Assembly (NCBI RefSeq): GCF_018446385.1
Contig: NC_055996.1
Coordinates: 124,779,750-124,843,749 of the forward strand
Direction of reading: 5' to 3'
Length of the DNA stretch: 64,000 nt
Origin: Zingiber officinale
Lineage: Eukaryota > Streptophyta > Magnoliopsida > Zingiberales > Zingiberaceae
Position numbers and translations under genes: made by a program. Below, piece after piece: positions 10,322 to 23,600 of the stretch. Under the pieces are notes generated by a model. The model worked only from the letters and a program-made list of their open reading frames with translations, did no database searches and was not told where the DNA came from. Positions within the stretch are counted from its first letter, which is position 1, and the number at the start of each line of letters is the position of its first letter.

Positions 10322-13300
10322 ATTCATGGAAAATTTCTTAAGGTCTAAAGAATATTGGACGGTGGTGATTTCTGGAGTAGCATAACCGATAGAAGGTATT
10401 GCGTTAATAGATGCACAATCGAAGGATCTTAAAGTAAAGAATTATATTTTCCAAGATATTGATCGTTCAATCATGGAAACTATTCTCTATAAGGATACTG
10501 CCAAAGATATATGAGATCCCATGAAAAAGAAGTATCAATGTACGACAAGGGCTAAGAAGCAACAACTTCAACCACTTCGTTCAAAGTTTGAAATGCTTCG
10601 AATGAAATTAGGAGAATTAGTTATAGATTATTTTTCAAGAATATAATGGAAATCATTAACAAAATATGGATCCTTAGCGACAAGACAGAGGATGTTCTCA
10701 TTGTCAAAAAAAATTCTATCCATGACACAAAAATTTAATTTTGCTGTCTACTCTATTGAAGATGCCAATGATGTTAATCTACTTTTAATTGATGAATTAT
10801 AAAGTTCATTATTAGTTCATGAGTAGAAAATCAATCAATATGAAAAAAAGGAGCAAGCATTGAAGGCTTTATCAAAAAATTACTCTACAAATGGTAGAAG
10901 TGATAGAGGATGAGAAAGAGGCAAAGGTTGAGGCAGAGTAAGTAGAAATCACAATGATCGTGGGAACCCATTGCAAAATCAATATCAAGAGAGTTATTTT
11001 CGAAGAAGAGATAGAGGACGTGGAGATCATTATTCAACAATTAATAGAACAAAGTCATTAGACAAGTCCAATTTTGAATGTTATAAATGCCATAGGTATG
11101 ACCATTATTGATCAAAATGTTATACTAATTTGAATAAATAAAATGGAGATTAAACTAGCTTTATAAAAGAAGAAGAAGAAGAAGAAGAAGAAGTGTCACT
11201 TCTAATAGTATGTCAAGAGAAGGAGAAAACTAAACAAAATATGTGATATTTAGATATAGGCTATAGAAATCACATGTGTGGAGAGAAGAAGCAATCACAT
11301 GTGTGGAGAGAAGAAGACATTCTTTGACTTGGATGAATGCTTTCATAGTTTTTTCAAATTTCGTGATAACTCTACAATTTTAATTATGGGAAAAGGAAAG
11401 GTGACAATCCAAGCGAAAGAGAATTCTACCCATACTATTTCTAATGTTCTTTTTGTGCAAGATTTATAAATTAATTTGCTTAGTGTGGGTCAATTACAAG
11501 AAAAATGGAATGAGTTTGTCAGATTCAAAATGCAAAGTTGGGTTTTAATTGCTCAAGTTAACATGAAAGTAAATCACATGTTTTGCTTTATCTCCACACT
11601 ACCTATTATTCATGGTTTTCAACAATATTAGATAATTGCCTGTTTCGCTTTACCTCCACACTATCTCTTATTCATGTTTTTCAGCAATATTAGATAATGA
11701 GACATGGTTATGACACTATTGCTATAGGTATTTAAATTTTGTCATATTGAAAATACTACAATAGAAAAATATGGTGACTAGTCTTCCTCAAATTACAACG
11801 TCTTTTCAAGTTTGTGAAGAATGCGTTATTAACAAATAATACCGTAATCAATTCTCACAAGAAAAAAATTAGAGAGCAAAGGCGGCACTGGGGATTGTCC
11901 ATTCAAATATTTACAGGTCAATATCACCACATTCTAATGGAGGTAAAAGATATATAATTACTTTCATTGATGATTTTAGTTACAAAATATGAATTTAATT
12001 TTTGTAAGAAAAAATCTGAAGCATTTGCAACTTTTACAAGTTATAAAGTACTTGTTAAAAAAGAAATTGCCAACTCAATTAAGGTTCTGTGTGCGAATCA
12101 TGGTGGAGAATAGAACTCACATGAATTTGTAAATTTATATGGATCATAGGATTAAGAGACAACTTACAACAGTTATACACCCCAAAAAAATGATATCTAC
12201 GAGAGGAAGAACTATACTATTATGAATATGATACGAAGCCTTCTAACAACAAGTAGTATTTCCAAAAATTTTTTGCTAGAAGCAGTTAATTGGAGCATCC
12301 ATATATTGAATAGAAGTCTCATATTATCTTTTCAAAATCTGACACCAAAGGAAGCTTAGAGTTGGAAGAAAACCTACCATTGATCATTTTTAAATTTTGG
12401 GGTGTGTTACCTATGCTCATATTTTAGATGAAAGAAGCTAAACAACAGAGGTGAAAATTTTATTTTTCTTAGTATAAGTAATACATAAAAAGCTTATAGA
12501 TTATATAATCACTACAATAAGAAAATCATTATCAATCATGATGTTATATTTGATGAAAAAGCCACTTGGCCATAGAATCCAAATAACCTTAAAGAAAATA
12601 TTCTTTTAGATTTTGATGATGATGAGAAAGTGCAACACTCATGGAGGATGAGCAACATGAGGAGTCATTCAAAATATTCCAATAGTAGATCAAAGTTTAG
12701 TTGAAGCCGAATCTCAAAGACCATAACGTGTTCGAAGAAGACCAGCATGGATGCATGATTATGAGGTGACTAGAATTGATCAAGGTGATGATCCACTTAC
12801 ACATTTTGCTTTGTTGTTAGATTGTGACCTTACTATCTTTGAAGTGGCTGTCAAAGAATCAAAATGGATAAAGTCTATGAATGATGAAATTATAGAAATT
12901 GAAAAATAAAATAATATATGGAAGTTATGTAATCTTCCTAAACGGCAAAAAACAATTGGTGTAAAGTGGATTTATAAGACAATGATGCTAAATGAAAATG
13001 GTGAAATTGACAAATACAAGACATGCTTGGTAGTAAAGGGTCATAAGCAAGAATTTGGTGTTGATTATAAAGAAGTTTTTACTCCGGTGCCAAGACATGA
13101 TACAATCAGATTAGTGATAGCAATGACAACCCAAAAGTCATGATCTATCTTTCGATAGGATGTAAAATCAGTATTCCTCCATGGAGATTTGAAGAAGAGG
13201 TATTTATTGATCAACCTCCTAGTTATATGAAATTTGGTAATGAGCATAAAGTTTATAGATTAAAAAAAACTTTATATAGATTAAAATAAACCCCATGGGC

Positions 13301-14310
13301 TTGGTATAATCATATATAAACTTATTTTTTGAAGGAAAATTTTCAAAAAATGTCCTTATGAATATACTCTTTTCACTAAGATTGAAGGTGGAGGAAAAAT
13401 ATTAATAGTTTTCTTATACATAGATGACTTAATATATACTGAAAATAGATCCATGATGATGGAATTTGAGATGTATGATCTTGGTATGATGCATTATTTC
13501 CTTGGTATTTAAGTGACACAATCTTCTATTGGATTTTTTATTTCTCAAAGAAAGTATGTGCAAGAAATCCTAGATAGGTTTCAGATGAAAGATTGCAATC
13601 CTATAAACACTCCATCTAAGTTTGGAGTAAAGCTACACAAAGATATTGGAGGAAAGAAGGTTAATGTTACACTTTATAAATAGATTGTGGGGAGTTTAAT
13701 GTACTTGATAGTAACAATACCTAATATAATACATGTTGTAAGTATGATTAGCAGGCAGGTTCATGGATTATGCTACTGAAATGCATCTTTTGGTTGCAAA
13801 GAGAATTTTTCGATACTTATAAGGTACTTAAGAGTTTAGGTTGTTCTACAAAAAGGAAGAAAAGGTGGATCTGTTTGGTTTTACATATAGTGATTATGCA
13901 GGATATTTAGATTGTCAAAAAATTACATTTGAGTTTGTTTTTTATATTAGGGACATAAGCTATTTCATTGTCATCTAAGAAACAATCTATTGTTACATTA
14001 TCATCCACTAAAGATGAGTTTGTTTTGCAACATCTTGTGCTTGTCAAGTTATTTGGCTAAAAAAATCATTACTAAATTATATTGAAATATTTATTGTGAC
14101 AATAGTTCAACAATAAAGCTTTCTAAAAATCTAGTTTACATGATTGAAGTAAACACATAGATGTGAGGTATTATTTTTTGAGGAATCTCACAAATGATGA
14201 AGTTATCAATCTTGTTTACGACAAAAGCAAGGACCAAATTGTTGATATACTAATAAAACATCTCAAATTTCCTACATTTCAAAAGCTCACTACTGGTGTT
14301 TTCATATAAA
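10322..14310 (+). pseudogene. Decayed Ty1-copia gag-pol polyprotein
   Basis: The plus strand carries copia gag-pol in the usual order but with many stops and frameshifts: gag with UBN2-type helices (10322-10860); a CCHC zinc-knuckle remnant FECYKCHRYDHY (about 11073-11110); a protease-like DIG..NHMCG (about 11250-11285) followed by GAG-pre-integrase text ILIMGKGKV; integrase remnants (about 11930-12330); reverse transcriptase with VKWIYKTM (about 12960), VFTPVPRHDTIR (about 13075) and the YIDDLIY catalytic box (about 13420); and an RNase H-like tail (13880-14310). Gag codes directly on from 4383 when the 4384-10316 insertion is removed. A 24-bp in-place duplication sits at about 11273-11320. 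The element is dead; order and motifs make the family certain. Confidence 0.85.
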
Positions 14311-14669
14311 GTTTTAAAGTTTGAATTCTTATTAAACTAATTGTTGTATTTGGAATATCAATTTAAGGGAGGAATTGTTGATTAAATTTAATGTAAATAT
14401 TCGTGGGTTAGTGGATTAATGAGTTGACATATTTTAATTAGTAGTGAAAGTTAATGGTTATAGAAATTGTCTATGTTCATATTTGGAAGAGTGAGTATGT
14501 AGTTGAGTTAGTGGATGAGAGATTATAGAATAATGCTTGTATTGTGGAGTTAGTGACTAATGTTAAAGAGTTAGTGGTTAATATTGAGGAGTTAATGGAG
14601 TTAGTAAGTTATGTATTAACCTATAAATCGGCTATTTGTTTATCAACTAAATGTAGTGAGAAAATTTTA

Positions 14670-15829
14670 GGGGGCGTTTGGTTTAGGGGAATAGTAGTGG
14701 GGAATGAGAATGGGAATCATTGATTGTCATTGTTAATGTTTGGATTATAGGAATAGGAATGCAAATAAGGGAATGAATCCTTGAAATTGGGTAATAACTC
14801 ATTCTCATGTACCTCTCCTTCAATGAGTCATTACCCTATTTTCATCAATCAAAATATTCCCTTATTCCAAAAATACCCTTGATCTAAAATTAAAATTTTC
14901 TCCCTTAATACCAAATATCAAAATATATTTATTTATTTTTTCTTTCATATCACTTCTCTCTCCTTGTTCTCTTTCATCATATTTTTTTCTCTCATCATTT
15001 TATCACACACTTTCTCTTTCCTTAATCTCTCCTATCATACTCTCTTTCCTCTTTTTTTTCTCATTATACTTTCTCTCTCATCATACTTTCTCTCTCCTCA
15101 ATCTCTTCCATCATACTCTCTTCCTTCTTTTTCTCTCATCATACTTTCTCTCTCCTCAATCTCTCCCATCACACTATCTTTTCTCTTTTTTTCTTATCAC
15201 ACTTTCGCTCTCATCACACTTTCTCTCTCCTCAATCTCTCTTGTCACACTCCCTCTTTTTTTTCCTCAACACACTTTCTCTCTCATCATAATTTCTCTCT
15301 CCTCAATCTCTCCCATCACACCACTGCTCTCTTTTTTCCTCATCACACTTTCTCTCTCATCATACTTTCTCTCTCCTCAATCTCTCTCATCACACTCTCT
15401 CCCCTCATTTTTCTCATTGTATTTTCTCTCTCTTCATCCTCTCCCATCATATTTTCTCTCACATCATATTTTCTCTCTCATCTTCTCTTATAATGATCTC
15501 TCCTATCACACTCTCTTTTCTCATTTTCTGTCATCACACATTCTCTCTCTTCATTCTTTCTCATCACACTTTCTCTCTCATCAGACTTTCTCCCTCATCA
15601 TTCTCTTTCATCATATTTTTCTCTCACATTCATCTTTCTCTCACATCTAATTTTTTCTCTTATTTTCCTTTAAGGGTAAAAAGGGAAATTTTGATTTATT
15701 CCGATAGAAAATATGCAACTAACCAAACATTGCTTTTAAGAGTGATATTTATGCTCATACTCATTCCCATTCCACAATACAATAATTCTCATTCCGATTT
15801 TTATTCTTAGGAAAGAACCAAACGTCCCC
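14670..15829. mobile_element. PIF/Harbinger-type (Tourist-like) non-autonomous element
   Basis: Terminal inverted repeats GGGGGCGTTTGG (14670-14681) and, inverted, GGGGACGTTTGG (15818-15829) are flanked by TTA at 14667-14669 and 15830-15832, the PIF/Harbinger duplication. Subterminal sequences are rich in GGGAATGAGAATGGGAAT-like text at both ends. At 1,160 bp it is large for a MITE, mainly because of an internal CT-rich minisatellite. No transposase is present. Confidence 0.85.
14950..15660 (+). repeat. CT-rich minisatellite (TTTCTCTCTCATCACAC units)
   Basis: Some 700 bp of loosely repeated TTTCTCTCTCATCACACT and CTCCTCAATCTCTCCCATC units lie inside the Harbinger element. The run of Ser/Leu/Phe codons produces a spurious 228-codon open frame, which is not a gene. 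Confidence 0.85.
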
Positions 15830-15879
15830 TTATTTTATACTCCTTGTTTATCTTGATTCTTTTATTATTTTTCCTAACA

Positions 15880-16430
15880 ACTGATAAATGCATCAAGTGT
15901 GCACAAACTTGGCAGAATAGATATAGAAGATGGTTGACTTGCTGTAATCAAGTTGTGATTTTGTTCAATGGCGCAATCACCCAATATGATGTGGACTCGT
16001 AGGCATGAATCATCAGATAATATGAAGCAAGTTCAAGGCGCTTCTTGACCAGAGGTTAACATGAGGTGGATGGAGCTTTAGGGCATGAAATAGTATTTGA
16101 TTGATTACAGTTGGATTACGGAGATCGTCTAATTGATGTCTCGATGACCCCAAATAAGAAAGACTCAAAGGCATAGAGGAACATACAGCATGGAGTGAGC
16201 TCAGGGAGCACTTGATGGATCAAAGGCCCAATACAAAGTTACTTTAGGCATAGAGCATTAAGTATGACAATAAACTATGTCCCAAATTTTAAATGATAAA
16301 TTTAAAAGAAAAAATAATAAATGAATATCTGTAAATAAAAAGACGGTTCTTTTAAAGAATTATTGTTCGGTACATGATTTACTTTCCTTCATTTTACTAG
16401 TAGTGCATTCAAATGGGCAAGTAGAAGTCA
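15880..16430. other. Intergenic stretch upstream of PRK
   Basis: This stretch lies between the copia LTR end and the PRK promoter. I see no coding sequence, terminal repeat or RNA gene. It is probably old repeat or ordinary upstream DNA. Confidence 0.5.
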
Positions 16431-16499
16431 AAAACCCGCCAACTGCACTGCATTTCGGTTTAATTTTCCTGGGCTAACCACACCCTCATATCTGTCAGC

Positions 16500-16837
16500 C
16501 ATATCTTTCGTCTCCACGTACGCCTCATCTCTATCTGACCATGCTTCTCCTGCCACGTGGCATATCGGTGAAATGAAGCCTGCAAACATCCTACACATAC
16601 TAAATCCTACCTCAGTTACAAGGTCATACAAAACAAAACCTACCCGAAAATTCTCAGTCCATACGAAGTTTTTGAATTATTGCTAAATTACAACGATAAT
16701 TAATTTGATGAAGAGTTGCCTCTTGAAATTATCAGACTGGGGAGAAGGCAAACCACACACCTTGTTCACCTCTATCCTTGAGCTCGCTACCTAGGTTTCA
16801 ACACGCAGGAAAGAAGAGCAGAGCAAGGAAAGAGGAG
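16500..16837 (+). promoter_or_regulatory. PRK promoter and 5' leader, with G-box
   Basis: A perfect G-box CACGTG within GCCACGTGGC lies at 16552-16561, about 280 bp before the start codon. I-box/GATA-like words (CATATCTTTC near 16500, CGATAATTAA near 16692) lie around it. This pairing is typical of light-regulated photosynthesis genes. The leader runs into AGAGGAG just before the ATG at 16838. The transcription start is not determined. Confidence 0.5.
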
Positions 16838-18640
16838 ATGGCAAGCTGCACAGTTCATACCACTCCTTCCCTTCGCTCCTGCTGCATCTCAAGGCCGGGT
16901 GCCAAGGCCTACAGCTTTGGCTTCAACCAAAGGCACCATCAGTTCGTTTTCTTGAGCAGTGGAAGGAGGAGGACTGTTGTGTGCTCTTCAGGGGAAAAGA
17001 CGGTGGTTATAGGGTTGGCAGCAGACTCAGGGTGTGGCAAGAGCACCTTCATGAGGAGGCTGACCAGTGTGTTTGGGGGAGCAGCAGAACCGCCCAAAGG
17101 AGGGAATCCAGACTCCAATACTTTGATCAGTGACACCACCACTGTGATATGCCTTGATGACTACCACTCCCTGGACAGGACAGGAAGGAAGGAGAAGGGG
17201 GTGACTGCATTGGACCCGAGGGCCAACAACTTCGACCTCATGTATGAGCAGGTGAAGGCTATCAAGGATGGTGTGGCCGTGGAGAAGCCCATCTACAACC
17301 ATGTCACTGGACTACTCGATCCCCCCGAGCTCATCAAGCCACCCAAGATCCTGGTCATTGAAGGATTGCACCCTATGTGAGCTCCCAACATAGGTTTCCT
17401 TTATAACAAAATTGGTTGACTATTGTCTAGCAAAGTTTCTGAAAAGTTGCGAGATTGTAGTTTTCTGATAGTTGTTAGTTTCATATTTACTGTCTCTGAT
17501 TATAGTGTTTCCAGAAAAGTTAGGATTTCTCATGGAAAAAATTTCTTTTCAGTTTTCTTTTCCTCTGTACTCAACAACAAAAATAACACAAATTTATGAG
17601 CAACACATGTGACAGTGTTAGGGATCATGTTGTGTTTAACTCAATTAAGAACCCAAGAGTCTGATTGCAACTCCATCATTGATAGGTACGATTCCCGCGT
17701 GAGGGATCTCTTGGACTTCAGCATCTACTTGGATATCAGCAACGAGGTCAAGTTTGCATGGAAAATTCAGGTCGTTCATGATGATCCAATCCAACTGCAG
17801 AAGTTGTGAACTTTGGCAAAAGAAAAAAAAGTTCTCTAACCTCGTTTTATCTTTTCAATCACAGAGAGATATGGCAGAACGAGGACACAGCCTTGAAAGC
17901 ATCAAAGCCAGCATTGAAGCCCGAAAACCTGATTTTGATGCTTACATCGGTACTTTGATTTAGCCAATTGGAACACTAGATTCAACAAAAGCTGCTTTAA
18001 TTTTATCCCTTAATTGATTCAATGAATGGACTTTGTGTGCTTGGCAGATCCACAGAAGCAATATGCTGACGCTGTGATTGAAGTCCTACCAACGCAATTA
18101 ATCCCTGATGACAATGAAGGCAAGGTGTTGCGCGTGAGGTTGATCATGAAAGAAGGGGTGAAGCACTTTGCTCCCGTCTACCTCTTTGATGAAGGCTCCA
18201 CTATTTCTTGGATTCCTTGCGGCAGGAAACTCACTTGCTCCTACCCTGGCATCAAGTTCTTCTATAGCCCTGAGACTTACTTCTCCAACGAGGTATATAC
18301 ATATAGTAATTAAACTGACTGAACCTTTTGGATTTTCAATCCGACAGCTAAAGCTTGGATATGATACATCTTTTGCCAGGTCTCAATGTTGGAGATGGAT
18401 GGGCAGTTTGATAGATTAGACGAGCTGATCTATGTGGAGAGCCATCTTAGCAACTTGTCGACTAAATTCTACGGCGAGGTAACGCAACAGATGTTGAAGC
18501 ACTCGGACTTCCCCGGCAGCAACAATGGCACTGGTCTCTTCCAAACCATAGTCGGATTGAAGATCAGAGATTTGTATGAGGAAATCGTTGCTGCGAGGGC
18601 AGCAGCTTCGGTTGCAGCAGCTAAGAGGGCAATCTTGTAG
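16838..18640 (+). CDS. PRK: Phosphoribulokinase, chloroplast precursor (5 exons)
   Basis: Calvin-cycle enzyme that phosphorylates ribulose 5-phosphate to ribulose 1,5-bisphosphate in the stroma. CDS is join(16838..17376, 17686..17770, 17865..17949, 18048..18292, 18380..18640), 1,215 nt, 404 residues, the usual precursor length. All introns are GT/AG. Start MASCTVHTT is chosen over an in-frame ATG at 16778 because it begins a typical transit peptide (about 49 residues, before SSGEKTVVIGL). The P-loop GLAADSGCGKS is at about 59-69. Regulatory cysteines of the thioredoxin switch are present as C66 and C105 (spacing 39, as Cys16/Cys55 of spinach), and the second pair is in WIPCGRKLTC. Also visible are EGLHPMYDSRVRDLLDFS and FYGEVTQQMLKH. 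No disruption is seen. An RTE LINE begins about 130 bp after the stop. Confidence 0.97.
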
Positions 18641-18769
18641 AATTGTGCTTAAAGAATCATTTCTACATGGCTGTATCGGTTGAGATTTTCTTCTTTATAA
18701 GATGGAATTAAATGTCTATGACAGCAATAATCAAGTTTTATCTTAATGAAATCGATTATATAATTATTT

Positions 18770-20690
18770 TATGTTATTAGGTTCTATCCCTTACTATATC
18801 ATCGTCTATGCTTAAATAAATTTATCTTATTGTATTGTTGCTAATTTAGTCTTTTTTTTTTTGGCCTTCCTCTTCCTCATTTGATGTGCATTTTGTCATA
18901 ATTTCACATCGTATAATTAGAGTATTTATTTACCGTCTAAGTATATGTTCGTACCATCTTAAACATGTGTTTCAAAATTTTTTGTAAATGGTTATAAATA
19001 CGACTTTTTCTCTAATGTTCTTATTTCTTATTTTGTAAATCTTCGTATAACCACACATCCATCTTAACATCATCATCTCTGCAATTTTCATTTTCTTCTT
19101 ATGTGATAGAGTTATAGTCCAATATTCAGCATCATATAATATAATAGGTCTAACTGTCGTTTTATAAAACTGCCCTTTAAATTTTAGAGCTACTTTAAAG
19201 TCATATAAAACATCAGATGTTCTCCTTTATTTCAACTATCCTGCTTGTATTCTATATAGGAGATCTCTCTCAATATTTATATCATTTTGTAAAAATTATC
19301 CTAAATACTTAAAACTCTTAGTTCCAGATAACTTATCATCTCCTATTTTAACAATTATCTTATTGTGTCTAATATTGCTAAATTTAAATTTCATATATAT
19401 CATCTTTACTCTACTAAGCCTAAAACATTTCACTTCTAGTGTTTCCCGCTAAAATTTCAGTTTAACATTTAATCTTTCACGTGTCTCATCTATCAAAATA
19501 ATATCACCTACAAACAACATGTTCCACAATATTGTATCTTGAATGTATCAATGAGTTCATAACTTTATTGGAAATGTTTCAGTTAATCTGTCTGAAGTTT
19601 TTCACTTTGGTCTTTACATTCTGATACATATCCTTAATTAGTTCAATATATGTTACACTAACATATCTCTTTTCTATTATTTTTCATATAATTTCTCTTA
19701 GGGATCTATCATAAGCTTTTTCTAAACCAATGAATACCAAATGTTGATCTTGCTTTTGCTCCTGATACTTTTCAATTAGTTATTTGAGAAGATGTATAAC
19801 TTCTATTATCGACCTTTTAATTATGAACCCAAATTAATTTTCGATCATAGTAGTCTCCTTTCTTAATCTTTTAGTTATTATTATTTTCCCAAAGTTTCAT
19901 GGTATGACTCATTAGTTTAATATCCTTATAATTTATATAATTTTGTATGTCTCCATTGTTCTTTTATAAGGGTCATATAAAATAATTTTGTAAATCATTC
20001 AATACATTATTTCTCTGCTCATTTGACCTATTTAAACTATCTAAGTTAAATTGCCACATAAACCTTTATTTAAAAGTTAATGAAAATATATCTTCTACCG
20101 CTCTTTTATTTCTCCATCATTTATTAGTATCATATTGTATTCATCTTTAATACATCTTATTTGGATAACATTTCTTATTTTCCTCTCTTTCTCACATTAG
20201 TTATTTTATAAATGTCTCCTTCTCATTCTTTTATATCTAATTTTTGATATAATCGTTCAAAAAATTTATTTTTTTTTACTTCATTCACTGTTTTCTTAGC
20301 CTCTTTGTGGTCATTGTATATGTTTTTTAAGTTTTTCTCGTTCTTCAAATAAATTACTTATAGGTTGTTCATTTTCTCTTATATTTCTCATTCCACTGTC
20401 AAGATTTTTTACTTTATGGTGCATGTCTCTTTGACTCACAAATTATACTTTTGACTACTATTTTTAACTTTGATATCATCTTATTCCATGTTGTATTAGA
20501 GTCATCGTATATTTCACCTAATGTTTATATTCATACCTTTTCCTTAAATATGCATGCTTCCCATCCTTTAACTTCCACCACTTAATTCTAAAAGTTGTGT
20601 ATATTTTCTATTTATTGATACTATAATTTAGGCATATATCTAATACTACTAACGTATGTTGGATAGTTAAGTTTTTTCCAATGATGGCCT
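18770..20690 (-). mobile_element. RTE-type LINE, 3' part of a decayed copy (copy 1)
   Basis: The minus strand matches the better LINE at 31417-34555 over its length (for example GATAACTTATCATCTCC..., AATGAATACCAAATGTTGATC and the reverse transcriptase region), but all frames are broken. It starts within 130 bp of the PRK stop and lacks the 3' tail. It is interrupted at 20690 by nested solo LTRs and resumes at 23879, where the matching LINE text (GTCAATTTATGATTTATTATTC) continues. Confidence 0.75.
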
Positions 20691-23600
20691 TGTTAGTGCA
20701 GGGTGTTGGTGCAATATCCCTAGGTCAAGGTTGACCTTATTGACTAGGCTTGAGTTGGCTCAAGCTTGAGTCTTGATGTTTGAGTTTCGATGTTTGACAA
20801 TACAGACAATACATGGAGATTGCAGACTCTAGTCAAGGTTGACCAAGTTGATGTGATGGAGAATCAAGTAGGTCAAGGTTGACCGGATACTTAACTAGGA
20901 AAGTCCTAACTGGAGGTTAGGCAAGGAAAAAGTCTAGTGAGTGAAGTCAGGTGAAAGACCTAGTGAGTGAAGCTAGGCAGTTGGAAAGTCCTGGTCAGTG
21001 AAGCCAGGCAGTTGAAAGTCCTGATGAGTGAAGCCAGGCAGATGACAGTCCCGGTGAGTGAAGTCGATCGGGCAGTGGGAAAATCCTGGTGAGTGAAACT
21101 AAGTGAAAGCCCTAGTGAGTGAAGTTAGGTGAAAGTCTTGGTGAGTAAAGTCAGGCAGATAGGAAGTCCTAGTGAGTGAAGCTAGGCAGAGTGAAAGTCC
21201 CGGTGAGTGAAGTCGGGCAGGGGAAAGACCTGATGAGTGAAACCAGGCATGTGGAAATCCAAGTGGGTCAAGGTTGACAAGACACCTGGTGTTTGGAAGT
21301 CCAAGTAGGTCAAAGGATTGACCGGATACTTGACAAGAGGAAATCCAGATGGGTCAAGGGTGACCGGACATCTAGTGGAAGAAAATCCAAGTGGGTCATG
21401 GAAGACCGAACACTTGGCACGAGATGGTAAGTTCAAGTGGATCAAGGTTGACCGGACACTTGGCGTGAGGAGAAAAAGTCCAGATGGGTCAAAAGTTGAT
21501 CGAACACTTAACGGTCGTAAGTCCAATAGGGAGTTGACATAGAACTAGGAAGTTTGGACATAGTAAACTTCCGAAGGCCATAACTTTTGACTCGGATATC
21601 GGAATAAGGTGATCTCGGATGCGAAACGAAACTCATTTCAAGCTCTATACATTGTTCTGCTTGCCAATCAATTGGTCAATTAATTGGGGGGTTCAATTGA
21701 TTGGTCAATCGATTGGTTGACGCGATTTCATGCAGAAACGGTCTGGTCGATTGGGTAATCGATCAAAACTTTTCCAATTGATTGGGAGAGTTTCTGAGCA
21801 AACAGTGAGCTTCTGAATCGATTAGTTGATCGATTGAAACCTTCAATCGATTAGTCGATCGATTGGGAAGCTGGAAATCATACAATAAAGGCTGAATCGA
21901 TTGGACAATCGATTCAGGCGCTTTCCAGATAGCACAGAGGCGCTCTGGATCGATCAATCGATCGATCCAAAGCCTCCCCAATCGATTGAGAGTCATTCAG
22001 TCGATTAGGATTCTACCATTGTGTAGGTTATAGCCGTTGGCGAGCGATTTTCTGCGCACTTCTGCTTTCTTCTCCACGCGAGCACAACAACGATTTCAGA
22101 GTTTTTCTCTATTGTCATAGCCAGATCTTGAAAGCTCTTGGGGACAAGTGTAGCCACACTTCCAAGGTTCAAGAGGCAACAACAAGCAATAAGTAAGCAA
22201 GAAGAAAAAGTTTTTATTTGTATCTCTTGTATTTTCCTCTTGCGTGAGTTGTATTTGTTGTGTGGGTTTGTACAAGGCTTCTCCACCTTCGATAGTTACC
22301 GTAAAGGAGTGTTTTTATTAGTGGAGAGTGCTCGTGTGTGTAGATTCTTGGATTAGTCACTCTTCTTGAGGTGGATACCGAGTAAATCCTTGTGCTAGCG
22401 TTGTATTTTTGGTTCTTGTTCTTTCCGCTGCATATCATCACCAAGAAGCAAGCAACGACGAGCGTGATGAGCTATTCACCCCCCCCCCCTCTAGCTATAA
22501 ATCGACCCTAACACAAGGTGCACCAGAATCGAACCTAAGTTTTGATGTAGTTTAACAAGTTGACTGAGTGTACAGGCTGTTTACTCAACCTGGAGAAAGT
22601 CTTAACAGATCGTGGAAGCTAGGAAGAAAGTCCAAATGGGTCAAGATGACCCAACACTTGGCAGGGAAGCTCGATAGGTCTGGAGGACCGTAGATCGAGG
22701 GAAAGTCCTAGTGAGTCGATCCGATGCTAAGCTGTAAAGTCCAAACAGGTCTGGAGGACCAATGTTTGACAGGTAGGTTGAGGTAAGCAACTGGAGAGAG
22801 CAACAGTGAGGTCATGTTCCAGAAAGGAACAAACCCTAGGTCATTGATCCAATTGAATAAACTTGGAAGGTTTCCAAGTTGAGATCAAGACAGTGTTACT
22901 ATCTGTTACTACTCATGCATCTTACTATATTACTGTGCTAACCTTTGTTTTGCATAGAAATATTGTCTAACACTATTTTGCAGTGAACGACCTGATAAGT
23001 CGACCGAACACAAGGATCGATCGACCGAACAAGGCTAACTCAGACCAGAGACTAGTGCAGACCAAAGCAGAGTAGAGTCCGATCAAAGCCTGATCGATCG
23101 ACTGAATCAGAGGATCGGTCCACCGAACTTTGATGATGTGATACATATCAAACCGAGCCAAAGCAGAGAAGGAAACCTGGTAGATCGGTAGACCGAACCA
23201 AGGGATAGGTCGACCGAATGATCATCACATTAAAGGTGCATTAATGAAGGATCTCGACAAACGGGGAAAGTGCATCGTTCGGTTGATCGAACAAGGTTAT
23301 TGGTCGATCGAACCATTAAAGATCATAAATGCTCGAAGATCGAATCTCAGCGAAGAAGGAAGAGAATGTGTTCAATCGACCAAACCTGAGGATCGGTTGA
23401 CCAAATGGTAACGATGCTTATAAAAGAAGAGCTCGAGATCTAAGGTTGAGCATCAGTTTTCCAGTTCACCTATGTGCCAAATCCTTGTTCGTGCAACTAC
23501 TCTGCAACACTTCTTCAAGCAAGCTACTACTCCGATCAAGTGCCGATGATCCACAACGCTTCTTAATTGTTCGGTATATTTTTATTTAGTTTGTCTTATA

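Larger units (their letters stand above)
14376..15879 (+). mobile_element. 3' LTR of the decayed copia element, split by a MITE
   Basis: A polypurine tract AAGGGAGGAAT precedes the LTR start TGTTGATTAAATT at 14376. The LTR ends TTTTTCCTAACA at 15879. With the 1,160-bp MITE and its TTA copy removed the LTR is about 341 bp. Its terminal 65 bp match the 5' LTR remnant at 4222-4285. Confidence 0.75.

Noticed and set aside
14964..15650. 228-codon open frame, Ser/Leu/Phe-rich, resembling a membrane protein
   Set aside because: It is the translation of a CT-rich minisatellite inside a Harbinger element, with no promoter, domain or conserved start.
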